NCBI RefSeq assembly: GCF_003390925.1
Contig: NZ_QUBS01000024.1
Location: 112,658-176,657 of the forward strand
Direction: 5' to 3'
DNA from: Trinickia diaoshuihuensis
GTDB taxonomy: Bacteria; Pseudomonadota; Gammaproteobacteria; Burkholderiales; Burkholderiaceae
Length of the DNA: 64,000 nucleotides
Positions 1 through 8,904 of this stretch are shown piece by piece (position 1 is the stretch's first letter; every line of letters starts with the position of its first letter). Both the position numbers and the translations under genes were made by a program. The notes under the pieces are model-generated. The model was not told the origin of the DNA. It worked only from the letters and a program-made list of their open reading frames with translations, and searched no databases.

Positions 1-2
1 GC

Positions 3-1088
3 AGCGTCGGCCGTATCGCACGGCTCGTCGAAATGCGCCAGCAGCGCGCCGAGCGCCGCAACGTTCAGGGCAACGTCAAGCTCGACGTGGGCCAAGGCGA
101 GCGCTCGGGCAAGATCGTCGCCGAATTGACCGATGTGACGAAACGCTATGGCGAACGGACCGTCGTCGACCGTTTCTCGACGACGGTCATGCGTGGCGAC
201 AAGATCGGCTTTATCGGCCCCAACGGCGCCGGCAAGACGACCCTGCTGAAGCTCATTCTCGGTGAGATTGCGCCGGACGAAGGTACGGTCCGGGTCGGCA
301 CGAATCTGCAGGTGGCCTATTTCGATCAGATGCGCGCGCAGCTCGATCAGGAAAAGAGCTTGGCCGATACGATCAGCCCGGGCAGCGATTGGATCGAGGT
401 CAACGGCACGCGCAAGCACGTCATGAGCTATCTCGGCGATTTCCTGTTCGCCCCCGAGCGGGCTCGCTCGCCTGTCAAATCGCTCTCCGGCGGCGAACGC
501 AACCGGCTCCTCTTGGCGCGGCTATTCGCACGGCCCGCGAACGTCCTCGTGCTCGACGAGCCGACGAACGATCTCGATATTCCCACCTTGGAGTTGCTCG
601 AGGAGTTGCTGGCGGACTACGACGGTACGGTGCTGCTCGTCAGCCACGATCGCGCGTTCCTCGACAATGTCGTGACCTCGGTGATTGCCTCCGAAGGCTC
701 CGGGGCGTGGCGCGAATATGTGGGCGGCTTTACTGATTGGCAGACGCAAAGCGAACGCGCCGAGCGGCTCGCCCAGGAAGCGGCCGCCAAAAACGCCCCG
801 AAGCCGGAGCCGCGCGAGGCGGTAGCCAAGGAGAGCGCGGCGGGGCGCAACGCCCAGCGTACGGTCAAGCTTTCGTTCAAGGAACAGCGGGAGCTCGAAG
901 CGTTGCCCGAGACGATCGCCGCCCTCGAAGCGGAGCAAAAAGCGATCGGCGCCCAGCTCGAGGACGGCTCGATCTTCGCGCGCGACGCGAAAGAAGGCGC
1001 CCGGCTCACCGAGCGCTACGCCGCGATCGACGACGAGTTGTTGGCCGCGTTGGAACGCTGGGAGGCGCTGGAGGCCAAGCGTAAGTAG
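3..1088 (+). CDS. uup: ABC-F family ATPase, Uup-like (5' end outside window)
   Basis: This is the C-terminal part of a soluble twin-ABC ATPase of the ABC-F family. These proteins act on the ribosome or on branched DNA and are not transporters. The frame is open from base 3, so the start lies off the left edge. The second ABC domain is complete: a Walker A (GPNGAGKTT) near 215-240, the signature LSGGER near 482-500 and a Walker B with LDEPTNDLD near 550-580, then the switch His in SHDR. After about base 740 comes a charged Ala/Glu/Lys-rich tail ending in a coiled coil, as in Uup. Only the Uup assignment within ABC-F is inferred. Confidence 0.9.
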   Translation, partial: SVGRIARLVEMRQQRAERRNVQGNVKLDVGQGERSGKIVAELTDVTKRYGERTVVDRFSTTVMRGDKIGFIGPNGAGKTTLLKLILGEIAPDEGTVRVGTNLQVAYFDQMRAQLDQEKSLADTISPGSDWIEVNGTRKHVMSYLGDFLFAPERARSPVKSLSGGERNRLLLARLFARPANVLVLDEPTNDLDIPTLELLEELLADYDGTVLLVSHDRAFLDNVVTSVIASEGSGAWREYVGGFTDWQTQSERAERLAQEAAAKNAPKPEPREAVAKESAAGRNAQRTVKLSFKEQRELEALPETIAALEAEQKAIGAQLEDGSIFARDAKEGARLTERYAAIDDELLAALERWEALEAKRK

Positions 1089-1370
1089 TTCGTCGGGTGT
1101 CAGGCGGGCCGCGTTCCGCTCGGCGGCCCCGCGGATGGCCGCCCCGCCGATCACCGCCCGGTAGCCGCCGGCCTCGCCGAATTGCCGCATCAAACGAAAC
1201 CAGTAAAATACGGCGCGACTATGGCGGACAGGCATCCGGCGCAGCCGGCCGCGCTCGCTTCGCGGGCACGCCGGCCGCCGCCGTTGTTTCGATTCGCTTT
1301 TTTTTGAACTTTCAACGCTTTGTCCACGCGGATATCCACACGCGCTGTGGACAACGACCTACACGAGACC
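1089..1370. promoter_or_regulatory. parE upstream region with DnaA-box-like 9-mers
   Basis: There is no gene here. A T-run (about 1300-1305) lies upstream of three 9-mers close to the DnaA-box consensus TTATCCACA: TTGTCCACG at 1320-1328, ATATCCACA at 1332-1340, and TGTGGACAA at 1346-1354, which is TTGTCCACA on the other strand. The last two each differ from the consensus at one base. DnaA binding is inferred from this similarity alone. Confidence 0.4.
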
Positions 1371-3356
1371 ATGTCCACGAAAAAGCCAAGCACCGCGTAC
1401 AGCGAGGCCTCGATCAAGGTGCTCAAAGGGCTCGAGCCGGTCAAGCAGCGGCCGGGCATGTATACGCGCACCGAGAATCCGCTGCACATCATTCAAGAAG
1501 TCATCGACAACGCATCGGACGAAGCGCTCGGCGGTTACGGCCGCCAGATAACCGTTACGCTGCATGCCGATCAATCCGTGTCCGTCGAAGACGACGGCCG
1601 AGGCATTCCGTTCGGCTTGCACCCCGACGAAGGCGTGCCCGTCGTCGAGATCGTCTTCACCCGCCTGCACGCGGGCGGCAAGTTCGACAAAGCGGCCGGG
1701 GGCGCCTATACGTTCTCGGGCGGTCTGCACGGCGTCGGCGTTTCGGTCACGAACGCATTGTCGTCCCGGCTCGATGTGACGGTCTGGCGCGACGGTAAGG
1801 TGGCCCAAGTCGGTTTCTCGCATGGCGACGTCATCCGTCCGCTGACCGTACGTCCCGTCGAGAGAGGGGAGAAGCGCACCGGTACGCGTGTCACGGCATT
1901 GCCCGACCCGAAATACTTCGATTCGGCCAATCTGCCGCTCGGCGAACTCCAGCGGCTCTTGCGCTCGAAAGCGGTGCTGCTGCCGGGCGTCGAAGTCGTG
2001 CTCGTCAACGAAAAAACGGGTGAGCGCCAGAGCTGGAAATACGACGACGGTTTGCGCGGCTACCTGCTCGAAGGCATGGCCGGCAGCGAACTGTTGATCC
2101 CGCTGTTCGAAGGCGAGCGCTACGCGGACAGCACGCGCGCGAGCGAAGATTCGTTTGCCGAAGGCGAAGGCGCGGCGTGGGTGGTGGCCTGGAGCGAGGA
2201 GGGGCCGCTGCAACGCGAGTCGTATGTCAACCTGATCCCCACCCCGGCCGGCGGTACCCACGAATCCGGCTTGCGCGACGGGCTCTTCCAAGCGGTCAAG
2301 AGTTTCGTCGAGTTGCATAACTTGCAGCCGAAGGGGGTGAAGCTGCTGGCGGAAGACGTGTTCGCCCGCGTCTCGTTCGTACTGTCGGCGAAGGTGCTCG
2401 ATCCGCAATTCCAAGGTCAGATCAAAGAGCGCTTGAATAGCCGCGATGCCGTGAAGCTCGTGTCGTCCTTCGCGCGCCCGGCGCTCGAGTTGTGGCTCAA
2501 TCAACACGTGGACCACGGCAAGAAGCTCGCCGAACTCGTCATCAAGCAAGCGCAGGCGCGCACGCGCGCTGGGCAGAAGGTCGAGAAACGCAAGAGTTCG
2601 GGCGTCGCGGTGTTGCCGGGCAAGTTGACCGACTGCGAATCGACGGATATCTCGCGCAACGAGCTTTTCCTCGTCGAAGGCGATTCGGCCGGCGGGTCGG
2701 CCAAGATGGGCCGGGACAAGGAATTCCAGGCGATTCTGCCGCTGCGCGGTAAGGTGCTCAACACGTGGGAAACCGAGCGCGATCGACTCTTCGCGAACAA
2801 CGAAGTGCACGATATCTCGGTGGCGATCGGCGTCGATCCGCATAACCCGGACGACAACGTCGACCTCTCGAACCTGCGTTACGGCAAGATTTGTATCCTG
2901 TCCGACGCGGACGTCGACGGCGCGCATATCCAGGTTCTGCTGCTCACGCTGTTCTTCAAGCACTTCCCGCAACTGATCGAACGCGGTCACGTCTACGTGG
3001 CGCGACCTCCGCTGTTTCGCGTCGATGCGCCCGCGCGCGGCAAGAAGCCGGCGCAGAAGCTTTACGCACTCGACGAAGGCGAGCTCGAAGCGACGCTCGA
3101 CAAGCTGCGCAAGGACGGCGTGCGCGAGACGCAGTGGTCCATCAGCCGCTTCAAGGGTCTCGGCGAAATGAGCGCCGAGCAACTCTGGGATACGACGATG
3201 AACCCCGATACGCGGCGGCTCATGCCGGTCGCGCTCGGCGAACTGGAATACGAGGGCACGGTGTCGCGCATGACCATGCTGATGGGCAAGGGCGAGGCAG
3301 CGGCACGCCGTAGCTGGCTCGAAGAAAAAGGCAACGAAGTCGAAGCCGATATTTGA
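1371..3356 (+). CDS. parE: DNA topoisomerase IV subunit B
   Basis: This is the ATPase/TOPRIM subunit of topoisomerase IV, which decatenates chromosomes together with ParC. The protein has 661 residues from the ATG at 1371; an in-frame codon at 1320 would only add an unconserved leader. A GHKL ATPase domain (NASDEALGG, then DDGRGIP) is followed by the transducer, the TOPRIM EGDSAGGSAK motif (about 2680-2710) and the metal-binding SDADVDGAHI (about 2900-2930). The C-terminus has the usual FKGLGEM and MMLMGKG-like elements. parC follows after a 65-bp gap in the same direction, and the pair is probably co-transcribed. ParE is favoured over GyrB by length and by the parC neighbour. Confidence 0.95.
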   Translation: MSTKKPSTAYSEASIKVLKGLEPVKQRPGMYTRTENPLHIIQEVIDNASDEALGGYGRQITVTLHADQSVSVEDDGRGIPFGLHPDEGVPVVEIVFTRLHAGGKFDKAAGGAYTFSGGLHGVGVSVTNALSSRLDVTVWRDGKVAQVGFSHGDVIRPLTVRPVERGEKRTGTRVTALPDPKYFDSANLPLGELQRLLRSKAVLLPGVEVVLVNEKTGERQSWKYDDGLRGYLLEGMAGSELLIPLFEGERYADSTRASEDSFAEGEGAAWVVAWSEEGPLQRESYVNLIPTPAGGTHESGLRDGLFQAVKSFVELHNLQPKGVKLLAEDVFARVSFVLSAKVLDPQFQGQIKERLNSRDAVKLVSSFARPALELWLNQHVDHGKKLAELVIKQAQARTRAGQKVEKRKSSGVAVLPGKLTDCESTDISRNELFLVEGDSAGGSAKMGRDKEFQAILPLRGKVLNTWETERDRLFANNEVHDISVAIGVDPHNPDDNVDLSNLRYGKICILSDADVDGAHIQVLLLTLFFKHFPQLIERGHVYVARPPLFRVDAPARGKKPAQKLYALDEGELEATLDKLRKDGVRETQWSISRFKGLGEMSAEQLWDTTMNPDTRRLMPVALGELEYEGTVSRMTMLMGKGEAAARRSWLEEKGNEVEADI

Positions 3357-3421
3357 TGCAAGGCAACGCCTTGGCTACGCGCACTTCTTCTAGCGCCTCC
3401 TGAACACGGACACTATTTTCG

Positions 3422-5737
3422 ATGGATCAACAAGACGATCTGTTCGCACCGGCCGCCGCGCCCGACGGCGAGTCGCTCACGCTCGGCCATTACGCCGAGC
3501 GCGCTTATCTGGATTACGCGGTGAGCGTGGTGAAGGGCCGCGCCCTGCCCGACGTCTGCGACGGACAAAAACCCGTGCAGCGCCGCATTCTGTTCGCGAT
3601 GAACGAAATGGGGCTCGGCGCCGACGCGAAGCCGGTCAAGTCGGCCCGCGTCGTTGGCGACGTGCTCGGTAAATACCATCCGCACGGCGATCAATCGGCG
3701 TATGACGCGCTCGTTCGGCTCGCGCAAGACTTCTCGATGCGCTATCCGCTCATCGACGGCCAGGGCAACTTCGGCTCGCGCGACGGCGACGGCGCCGCGG
3801 CGATGCGTTACACGGAAGCCCGTCTGACGCCGATCGCGAAGCTGCTGCTCGACGAAATCGACGAGGGCACCGTCGATTTCGCGCCGAACTACGACGGCTC
3901 GTTCCAAGAGCCGAAGCTCTTGCCCGCTCGCTTGCCGTTCCTGTTGCTGAACGGTGCGTCGGGGATCGCGGTGGGTCTGGCGACCGAAATTCCCTCGCAC
4001 AACTTGCGCGAGGTCGCCGCCGCGGCGGTAGCGATGATTCGCCATCCGAAGATCTCGCATGCCGAGCTGATGGAGCATTTGCCCGGCCCCGATTTTCCGG
4101 GCGGCGGTCAGATCATTTCGAGCGCGACCGAGATCGCGGCCGCCTACGAGACGGGCCGCGGAAGCCTGAAGGTGCGCGCGCGCTGGAAGATCGAGGATCT
4201 CGCGCGCGGGCAGTGGCAACTCGTCGTCACCGAACTGCCGCCGAACACCTCGGGCCAAAAGGTGCTCGAGGAAATCGAGGAACTGACGAACCCCAAGATC
4301 AAGCTCGGCAAGAAGTCGTTGAGTCCCGAGCAGATACAGACGAAGCAGACGATGCTCGCGCTGCTCGATGCGGTGCGCGACGAATCGGGCAAGGATGCGC
4401 CCGTGCGCCTCGTGTTCGAGCCGAAGTCGAGCCGCATCGATCAAACCGAATTCGTCAATTCGTTGCTGGCTCACACGAGCCTCGAATCGAACGCGGCGCT
4501 CAATCTCGTGATGATCGGCTCCGATGGGCGGCCGCGTCAAAAGGGCATTACCGAAATCCTGCAGGAGTGGATCGGCTTCCGTTTCGCGACGGTCACGCGC
4601 CGTACGCGCCATCGTTTGACGAAGGTCGACGATCGGATCCACATCCTCGAAGGGCGGATGATCGTCTTCCTGAACATCGACGAGGTCATCCGCATCATCC
4701 GCGAGTCGGACGAGCCGAAGGCGGCGCTGATGAGCGCGTTCGGTCTGAGCGAGCGGCAGGCCGACGACATTCTCGAAATCAGGCTGCGTCAATTGGCGCG
4801 CCTCGAAAAAATCAAGATCGAGAAGGAGCTCGAGGCGCTGCGCGAAGAGAAGTCCAAGCTCGAGGAGTTGCTCGCGAACGAGTCGTCGATGAAGCGCCTG
4901 ATCATCAAGGAGATCGAGAGCGACGCGAAGCAATACGGCGACGAGCGGCGCACGCTCATCCAGCAGGAAAAGCGCGCGACGCTCGAGGCGCGCGTCATCG
5001 ACGAGCCCGTGACGGTCGTCGTGTCGCAGCGCGGCTGGGTGCGCGCCCTCAAGGGCCATGGGCTGGATACGGCCGGTTTCACGTTCAAGGACGGCGACAG
5101 TCTGTATGCGGCGTTCCAATGCCGCACGCCCGATACCCTCATCGCCTGGGGCAGCAAGGGCCGCGTGTATTCGGTTGCCGTGGCGATGCTGCCGGGCGGT
5201 CGCGGCGACGGCGCGCCGGTCACCTCGTTCATCGACCTCGAAGCCGGCACGCACCTCATGCACTATTACGCGGCGAGCGCCGAGCAGCCGTTGTTGCTCG
5301 CGTCGAGCAACGGGTACGGCTTCGTTGCGCGCGTGGGCGATATGGTCAGTCGCGTCAAGGCGGGCAAGTCGTTCATGACCATCGACGAAGGCGCGCAGCC
5401 GCTCGCGCCGATGCCCGTTTTGCCGCAGGCAACCCAAGTCGCTTGTTTGTCCAGCGCGGGACGGCTCGCCGTGTTCGGGCTCGATGAGATGAAGTCGCTT
5501 TCGGGCGGCGGACGCGGGATCATTTTGATGGGGCTCGACGAGGGCGAAAAGCTCGTGCAAGCGTTGGCGATCGCGCCAGCGGGTGTCGTGCTGCTCGGCA
5601 CAGGCCGTGGCGGCAAACCGCAAGAGGAACGTCTGGCGGGAGCGGCGCTCGCGCCCCACGTCGGTAAGCGCGCTCGCCGCGGCCGCGCGCCCGATACGCG
5701 GTTGAAGGTCACGGCGTTGCGGCCCGCGCTCGATTGA
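3422..5737 (+). CDS. parC: DNA topoisomerase IV subunit A
   Basis: This is the breakage-reunion subunit of topoisomerase IV, 771 residues, normal for ParC. The N-terminal domain carries [11 protein letters not shown], the quinolone-resistance region around [12 protein letters not shown], and the catalytic Tyr130 in [11 protein letters not shown] long charged coiled-coil stretch ([21 protein letters not shown]) follows. The shortened C-terminal beta-pinwheel carries a degenerate GyrA-box-like [11 protein letters not shown], which is typical of ParC and unlike GyrA. It lies 65 bp behind parE. Its stop at 5735-5737 is close to the CopD-like gene, which is read in the same direction. Confidence 0.95.
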   Translation: MDQQDDLFAPAAAPDGESLTLGHYAERAYLDYAVSVVKGRALPDVCDGQKPVQRRILFAMNEMGLGADAKPVKSARVVGDVLGKYHPHGDQSAYDALVRLAQDFSMRYPLIDGQGNFGSRDGDGAAAMRYTEARLTPIAKLLLDEIDEGTVDFAPNYDGSFQEPKLLPARLPFLLLNGASGIAVGLATEIPSHNLREVAAAAVAMIRHPKISHAELMEHLPGPDFPGGGQIISSATEIAAAYETGRGSLKVRARWKIEDLARGQWQLVVTELPPNTSGQKVLEEIEELTNPKIKLGKKSLSPEQIQTKQTMLALLDAVRDESGKDAPVRLVFEPKSSRIDQTEFVNSLLAHTSLESNAALNLVMIGSDGRPRQKGITEILQEWIGFRFATVTRRTRHRLTKVDDRIHILEGRMIVFLNIDEVIRIIRESDEPKAALMSAFGLSERQADDILEIRLRQLARLEKIKIEKELEALREEKSKLEELLANESSMKRLIIKEIESDAKQYGDERRTLIQQEKRATLEARVIDEPVTVVVSQRGWVRALKGHGLDTAGFTFKDGDSLYAAFQCRTPDTLIAWGSKGRVYSVAVAMLPGGRGDGAPVTSFIDLEAGTHLMHYYAASAEQPLLLASSNGYGFVARVGDMVSRVKAGKSFMTIDEGAQPLAPMPVLPQATQVACLSSAGRLAVFGLDEMKSLSGGGRGIILMGLDEGEKLVQALAIAPAGVVLLGTGRGGKPQEERLAGAALAPHVGKRARRGRAPDTRLKVTALRPALD

Positions 5738-5772
5738 CGCATCGATTGGAACGAACGTTCTTGGAGAGTCTC

Positions 5773-6237
5773 ATGTCCTTGTCGATTGCGATGGACGTTG
5801 CGCTGTTCGTGCACTTGGCGGCCGTAGTGGTCTGGGTGGGCGGCATGGTGTTCGCGCATTTTTGTTTGCGTCCGGCGTTAGCCGATGTGTCGCCCCAATT
5901 GCGGTTGCCGCTGATCGAGGCCGTATTCGAGCGGTTCTTCAATTGGATCGGCGCCTCGGTGATCGCCGTCCTGATTTCGGGTGGCTTTCTGATGTCGCGC
6001 TTCGGGGGCTCGCACGCGCCGTGGCAGATCAATCTCATGGCGGCGTTGGGCGTCGTCATGATGATGATCTTCGGGCACGTGCGTTTCGCCGTCTTTCCGC
6101 GGATCCGCCGTGCCGTCCAGGCGCAACGCTGGCCGGATGGGGCGCGCGCCGTCGATACGATGCGCCGGCTCGTGCTCGTCAACCTCGTCCTCGGGCTCGC
6201 GACGATCGTTGCCGCCGTGCTCTCGCGCGGGTTTTGA
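5773..6237 (+). CDS. CopD-like integral membrane protein
   Basis: This is a 154-residue membrane protein with about four hydrophobic segments (roughly residues 8-30, 45-70, 80-100 and 130-150). It has the pattern of the CopD/copper-resistance superfamily: HLAAVVVWVGGMVFAHF near the N-terminus, an internal LISGGFLMSR, then FGHVRFAVFPRIRRAV. I start it at 5773, where GGAGAG sits seven bases upstream, rather than at 5734 inside the end of parC. Family members are proposed to handle copper, or belong to small membrane families of unknown role. The substrate here is unknown. It lies 35 bp after parC and may be transcribed with it. Confidence 0.75.
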   Translation: MSLSIAMDVALFVHLAAVVVWVGGMVFAHFCLRPALADVSPQLRLPLIEAVFERFFNWIGASVIAVLISGGFLMSRFGGSHAPWQINLMAALGVVMMMIFGHVRFAVFPRIRRAVQAQRWPDGARAVDTMRRLVLVNLVLGLATIVAAVLSRGF

Positions 6238-6373
6238 CCGGGTACTAGTAGGCTCTTGGCCGAACTCTGAGCGATCAGGAACCTGGTTGCGTGCGCAACG
6301 ATTACGATTGATTGCACGCAGCCTTTTTGCAAGCCTCTTGCGCCATACTCGAGGCTTTACGACCGATTCGCCG

Positions 6374-6958
6374 ATGACTCAATCCGATCCAGCAAGCGGC
6401 GCGTCCGATGGCCGTCCGAGGCCGCTCTTCGGTATTGCGCCGTCGGTGCTCTTTCGCACCTTCGGCGAAATGAGCCTCTACGGCTTCGGGGGCGTGATGC
6501 CCTGGGCGCGGCGCATGCTGGTCGATCGCCGCCGCTGGCTCGACGACCGGGAATTCGCCGAACTGCTTGCGATCGGGCAGATTCTCCCCGGTCCCAATAT
6601 TTGCAATATGGCGGTGATCATCGGCTATCGCGCATGCGGTTGGCGCGGTGCGCTGGCTGCGATCGGCGGCTTGCTCGCCGCGCCGTTCGTGATCGTCCTC
6701 GTGCTTGGCGCGCTCTATCACCGCTTCGGGGCGCTCCCGGCGGTTCAAGGTGCGTTGCATGGAATGACGGCCGTGGCCGCGGGGCTGGTGCTGTTGACGG
6801 GCATCAAGCTCGCGCAAAGCCAGCCCCGCACGATCCGTGGTCTCGTGTTCGGCTTGCTGTCGCTCACGGCGGTCGGCATCGTCCGTGTGCCGCTCGGTTG
6901 GGCGATGCTCGTGTTGATCCCCACTGCGCTGCTCGTCGAATGGAGGGCCTCACGATGA
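6374..6958 (+). CDS. chromate transporter family protein, N-terminal-half type
   Basis: This 194-residue protein is one half of a ChrA-type (CHR family) transporter. It shows the family signature FGEMSLYGFGGVMPWARR near residues 30-47, followed by LLAIGQILPGPNICNMAV and several hydrophobic segments. Short-chain CHR proteins work as paired half transporters, and the next gene supplies the other half: its ATG overlaps this stop (ATGA at 6955-6958). The start at 6374 lacks a strong ribosome binding site but matches the family N-terminus. Substrate (chromate or other oxyanion) is inferred from the family only. Confidence 0.85.
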   Translation: MTQSDPASGASDGRPRPLFGIAPSVLFRTFGEMSLYGFGGVMPWARRMLVDRRRWLDDREFAELLAIGQILPGPNICNMAVIIGYRACGWRGALAAIGGLLAAPFVIVLVLGALYHRFGALPAVQGALHGMTAVAAGLVLLTGIKLAQSQPRTIRGLVFGLLSLTAVGIVRVPLGWAMLVLIPTALLVEWRASR

Positions 6959-7572
6959 TTCTGCTCGAGCTTGCGTGGCGCTTCGCGTTGGTATCGGCGA
7001 TCGCGTTCGGCGGCGCGACGGCCGTGATGCCGGAAATGCACCGCTTTCTCGTGCAGCAGAACCATTGGATCGACGACACGACGTTCGCGGCGCTGTTCGC
7101 GATCTCGCAAGCATCGCCCGGGCCGAACGTGCTGTTCGTCGCGCTATTCGGCTGGCAGGTCGCCGGCTTGGCGGGAGCGATCGTCTCGACATTGGCGATG
7201 TGCGGACCGTCGTCGATGTTCGCACTCGCGTTCGAGCACTACACGGGGGCGCATCGCGACGCGCGCTGGATGATCGTATTTCGGCGGGCGCTTGCGCCCG
7301 TCACCATCGGCTTGCTGATGGCGACGGGCGCCATCCTCGCGCGCGGCACCGATCGCTCGGTGGCCACCATTGCATTGACGATCGCGACCGTGGCCGTGGG
7401 ACTGCGCACGATGCTGATGGCGACGGGCGCCATCCTCGCGCGCGGCACCGATCGCTCGGTGGCCACCATTGCATTGACGATCGCGACCGTGGCCGTGGGA
7501 CTGCGCACGAAGATCAATCCGCTCTGGCTCATCGCGGCGGGCGCAGTGATTGGCGTGCTGGGCTACGCGTAA
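6955..7572 (+). CDS. chromate transporter family protein, second half, with internal 33-residue duplication
   Basis: This 205-residue protein is the partner half of the CHR-type transporter and overlaps the preceding half gene by 4 bp. It carries the family elements FGGATAVMPEMHRF and ISQASPGPNVLFVALFG. In its C-terminal third, a 33-residue segment beginning LMATGAILARGTDRS is present twice in perfect tandem, because 99 bp are duplicated in frame (7313-7510). The duplication adds about one membrane hairpin and could change topology or abolish activity. Without it the protein would be about 172 residues, nearer the usual half size. Function otherwise as for its neighbour. Confidence 0.85.
   Translation: MILLELAWRFALVSAIAFGGATAVMPEMHRFLVQQNHWIDDTTFAALFAISQASPGPNVLFVALFGWQVAGLAGAIVSTLAMCGPSSMFALAFEHYTGAHRDARWMIVFRRALAPVTIGLLMATGAILARGTDRSVATIALTIATVAVGLRTMLMATGAILARGTDRSVATIALTIATVAVGLRTKINPLWLIAAGAVIGVLGYA
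7313..7510. repeat. perfect 99-bp tandem duplication
   Basis: Bases 7313-7411 and 7412-7510 are identical. The unit is a multiple of three, so the reading frame of the ChrA-like gene is kept. Perfect identity suggests a recent event or an assembly artefact. Confidence 0.95.
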
Positions 7573-7609
7573 GCCTCACTCGCGCAAGCGGGCGAGCTTC
7601 GATACACGA

Positions 7610-8857
7610 TCAATAGCCGAGGGTGCGCGCCCCGCCGTATACCGCCGCGACGATGGCATAGATGGCGTAGACGGGCAATTTCAAACGAACGAGGCAAAGG
7701 AGCGCGAACGCGGCCGTGACGAGTTGCGCGGGCGCACGAGGAACATGCTCGACGATGTGGACGACGGCCGTCAGTAAAAACGCCGTCGTGGAGGCGCGCA
7801 ATACGCGCATGCCGTGTTCGAAGCGCGCATTCTCCTCGAGCCGGTGCAAGTGCCGGCGCGTGAACACGATGAGGATGGCCGACGGTACGAACAGCGAACA
7901 CGTCGCCACGATGGCTCCGGGCAAGCCATGCACGAGGTAACCCAGAAACGGAACAACGTTCAGTAGCGGACCGGGCGAGACCGGGGATAGCGCGAAGGCG
8001 AGCGTGAACTCGCGCGCCGTGACGCCGACAGCGGGCGTCTCGAACAATGCCCTGAGCACGGGCAACGCGGAGAACCCGCCACCGAATAAGGTCATGCCGG
8101 CTCCCGCGAGGCGAGGCCAGAGCAGGCGCGCCGCATAATCGGGCGGCAGCGGAACCGCGAACAGAGCGATCAAGGCAAGCACGACGAGGACGATCAACTT
8201 GTCGGTGACTCCGAGCGAAACCCCGAGCTTGCCGCCGCGCGCCGGGCTCGCTAACCACCCCGCGGCGAACGAACCCGTTAGCAACAGCACGAACGAAGCG
8301 GTGCCGTGCACGGTCAGCAGTACGACGCAGGCGACGAGGGCCGCTGCCCATTCGAGCGGTTCGCGCACGAGCGCGCGGGTCTGCCGGTACCACGTGATGC
8401 CGATGAGCACGGCCAGCACGGCGGCGAAATGGTCGATGAGACCGGGGGTTGCGAGCGCGTGGATGAACGAGGCGTGATAGAAGGTCGCCAAGGCCGTCAT
8501 CGTGCTAAAGAACGGCAAGACGGCGGCGATGCCGGCGATGCAGGCGCCAATGCGCCCGCGCAATGCGTAGCCGACTTGCACGGCCACGTTATAGCCGACG
8601 GCGCCGGGCGTCATCCAGGCGAGGGCCACGAAATCGGAATATTGGACTTGAGTGAAGCGGCGCTCGCGCGCCACGTAGTGCATCTCGAGCTGAGCCATCA
8701 GCGCGAGCCCACCCCACGAAAGCGCGGATAGAGCGAATACCACCCGAAACAGCGTCCATAACGGCTCGGGCGCGGGATCGGGCGCCTTTGACTCAGCGGC
8801 GGGCGCGGCGCCCACGGTGCGCGAAGCGCGTCTTCCGCGCGTGCTTGCTTCGCCCAT
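7610..8857 (-). CDS. chrA: chromate transporter, full-length two-domain ChrA
   Basis: This 415-residue membrane protein has two homologous CHR domains in one chain, the long-chain ChrA form. The N-terminal domain has FRVVFALSALSWGGLALMAQ and WMTPGAVGYNVAV. The C-terminal domain has GAGMTLFGGGFSALPVLRAL and LSPVSPGPLLNVVPFLGY. About ten to twelve hydrophobic segments are visible. The start at 8857 has GAAGGA about nine bases upstream. It is convergent with the split ChrA pair (stops 38 bp apart) and follows the GGDEF-EAL gene on the same strand with a 47-bp gap. Export of chromate or a related oxyanion is the family role; the substrate here is not proven. Confidence 0.88.
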   Translation of the reverse strand: MGEASTRGRRASRTVGAAPAAESKAPDPAPEPLWTLFRVVFALSALSWGGLALMAQLEMHYVARERRFTQVQYSDFVALAWMTPGAVGYNVAVQVGYALRGRIGACIAGIAAVLPFFSTMTALATFYHASFIHALATPGLIDHFAAVLAVLIGITWYRQTRALVREPLEWAAALVACVVLLTVHGTASFVLLLTGSFAAGWLASPARGGKLGVSLGVTDKLIVLVVLALIALFAVPLPPDYAARLLWPRLAGAGMTLFGGGFSALPVLRALFETPAVGVTAREFTLAFALSPVSPGPLLNVVPFLGYLVHGLPGAIVATCSLFVPSAILIVFTRRHLHRLEENARFEHGMRVLRASTTAFLLTAVVHIVEHVPRAPAQLVTAAFALLCLVRLKLPVYAIYAIVAAVYGGARTLGY

Positions 8858-8904
8858 CGATCGGTCCTTCGGTTCGCTCCGGAATCGGGCGCATCGCCGA
8901 TGCG

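Noticed and set aside
3413..5659. 748-codon open frame antisense to parC
   Set aside because: It is a GC-rich codon-position shadow of a clearly real gene, with Arg/Leu/Asp-rich composition and no family features. The same applies to long antisense frames over parE (1359-3182), htpG (17465-19555), the symporter (42507-44684) and exoprotein 1 (32047-33165).
7239..7532. Minus-strand frame with a repeated peptide
   Set aside because: It is only the antisense reading of the 99-bp duplication within the ChrA half gene.
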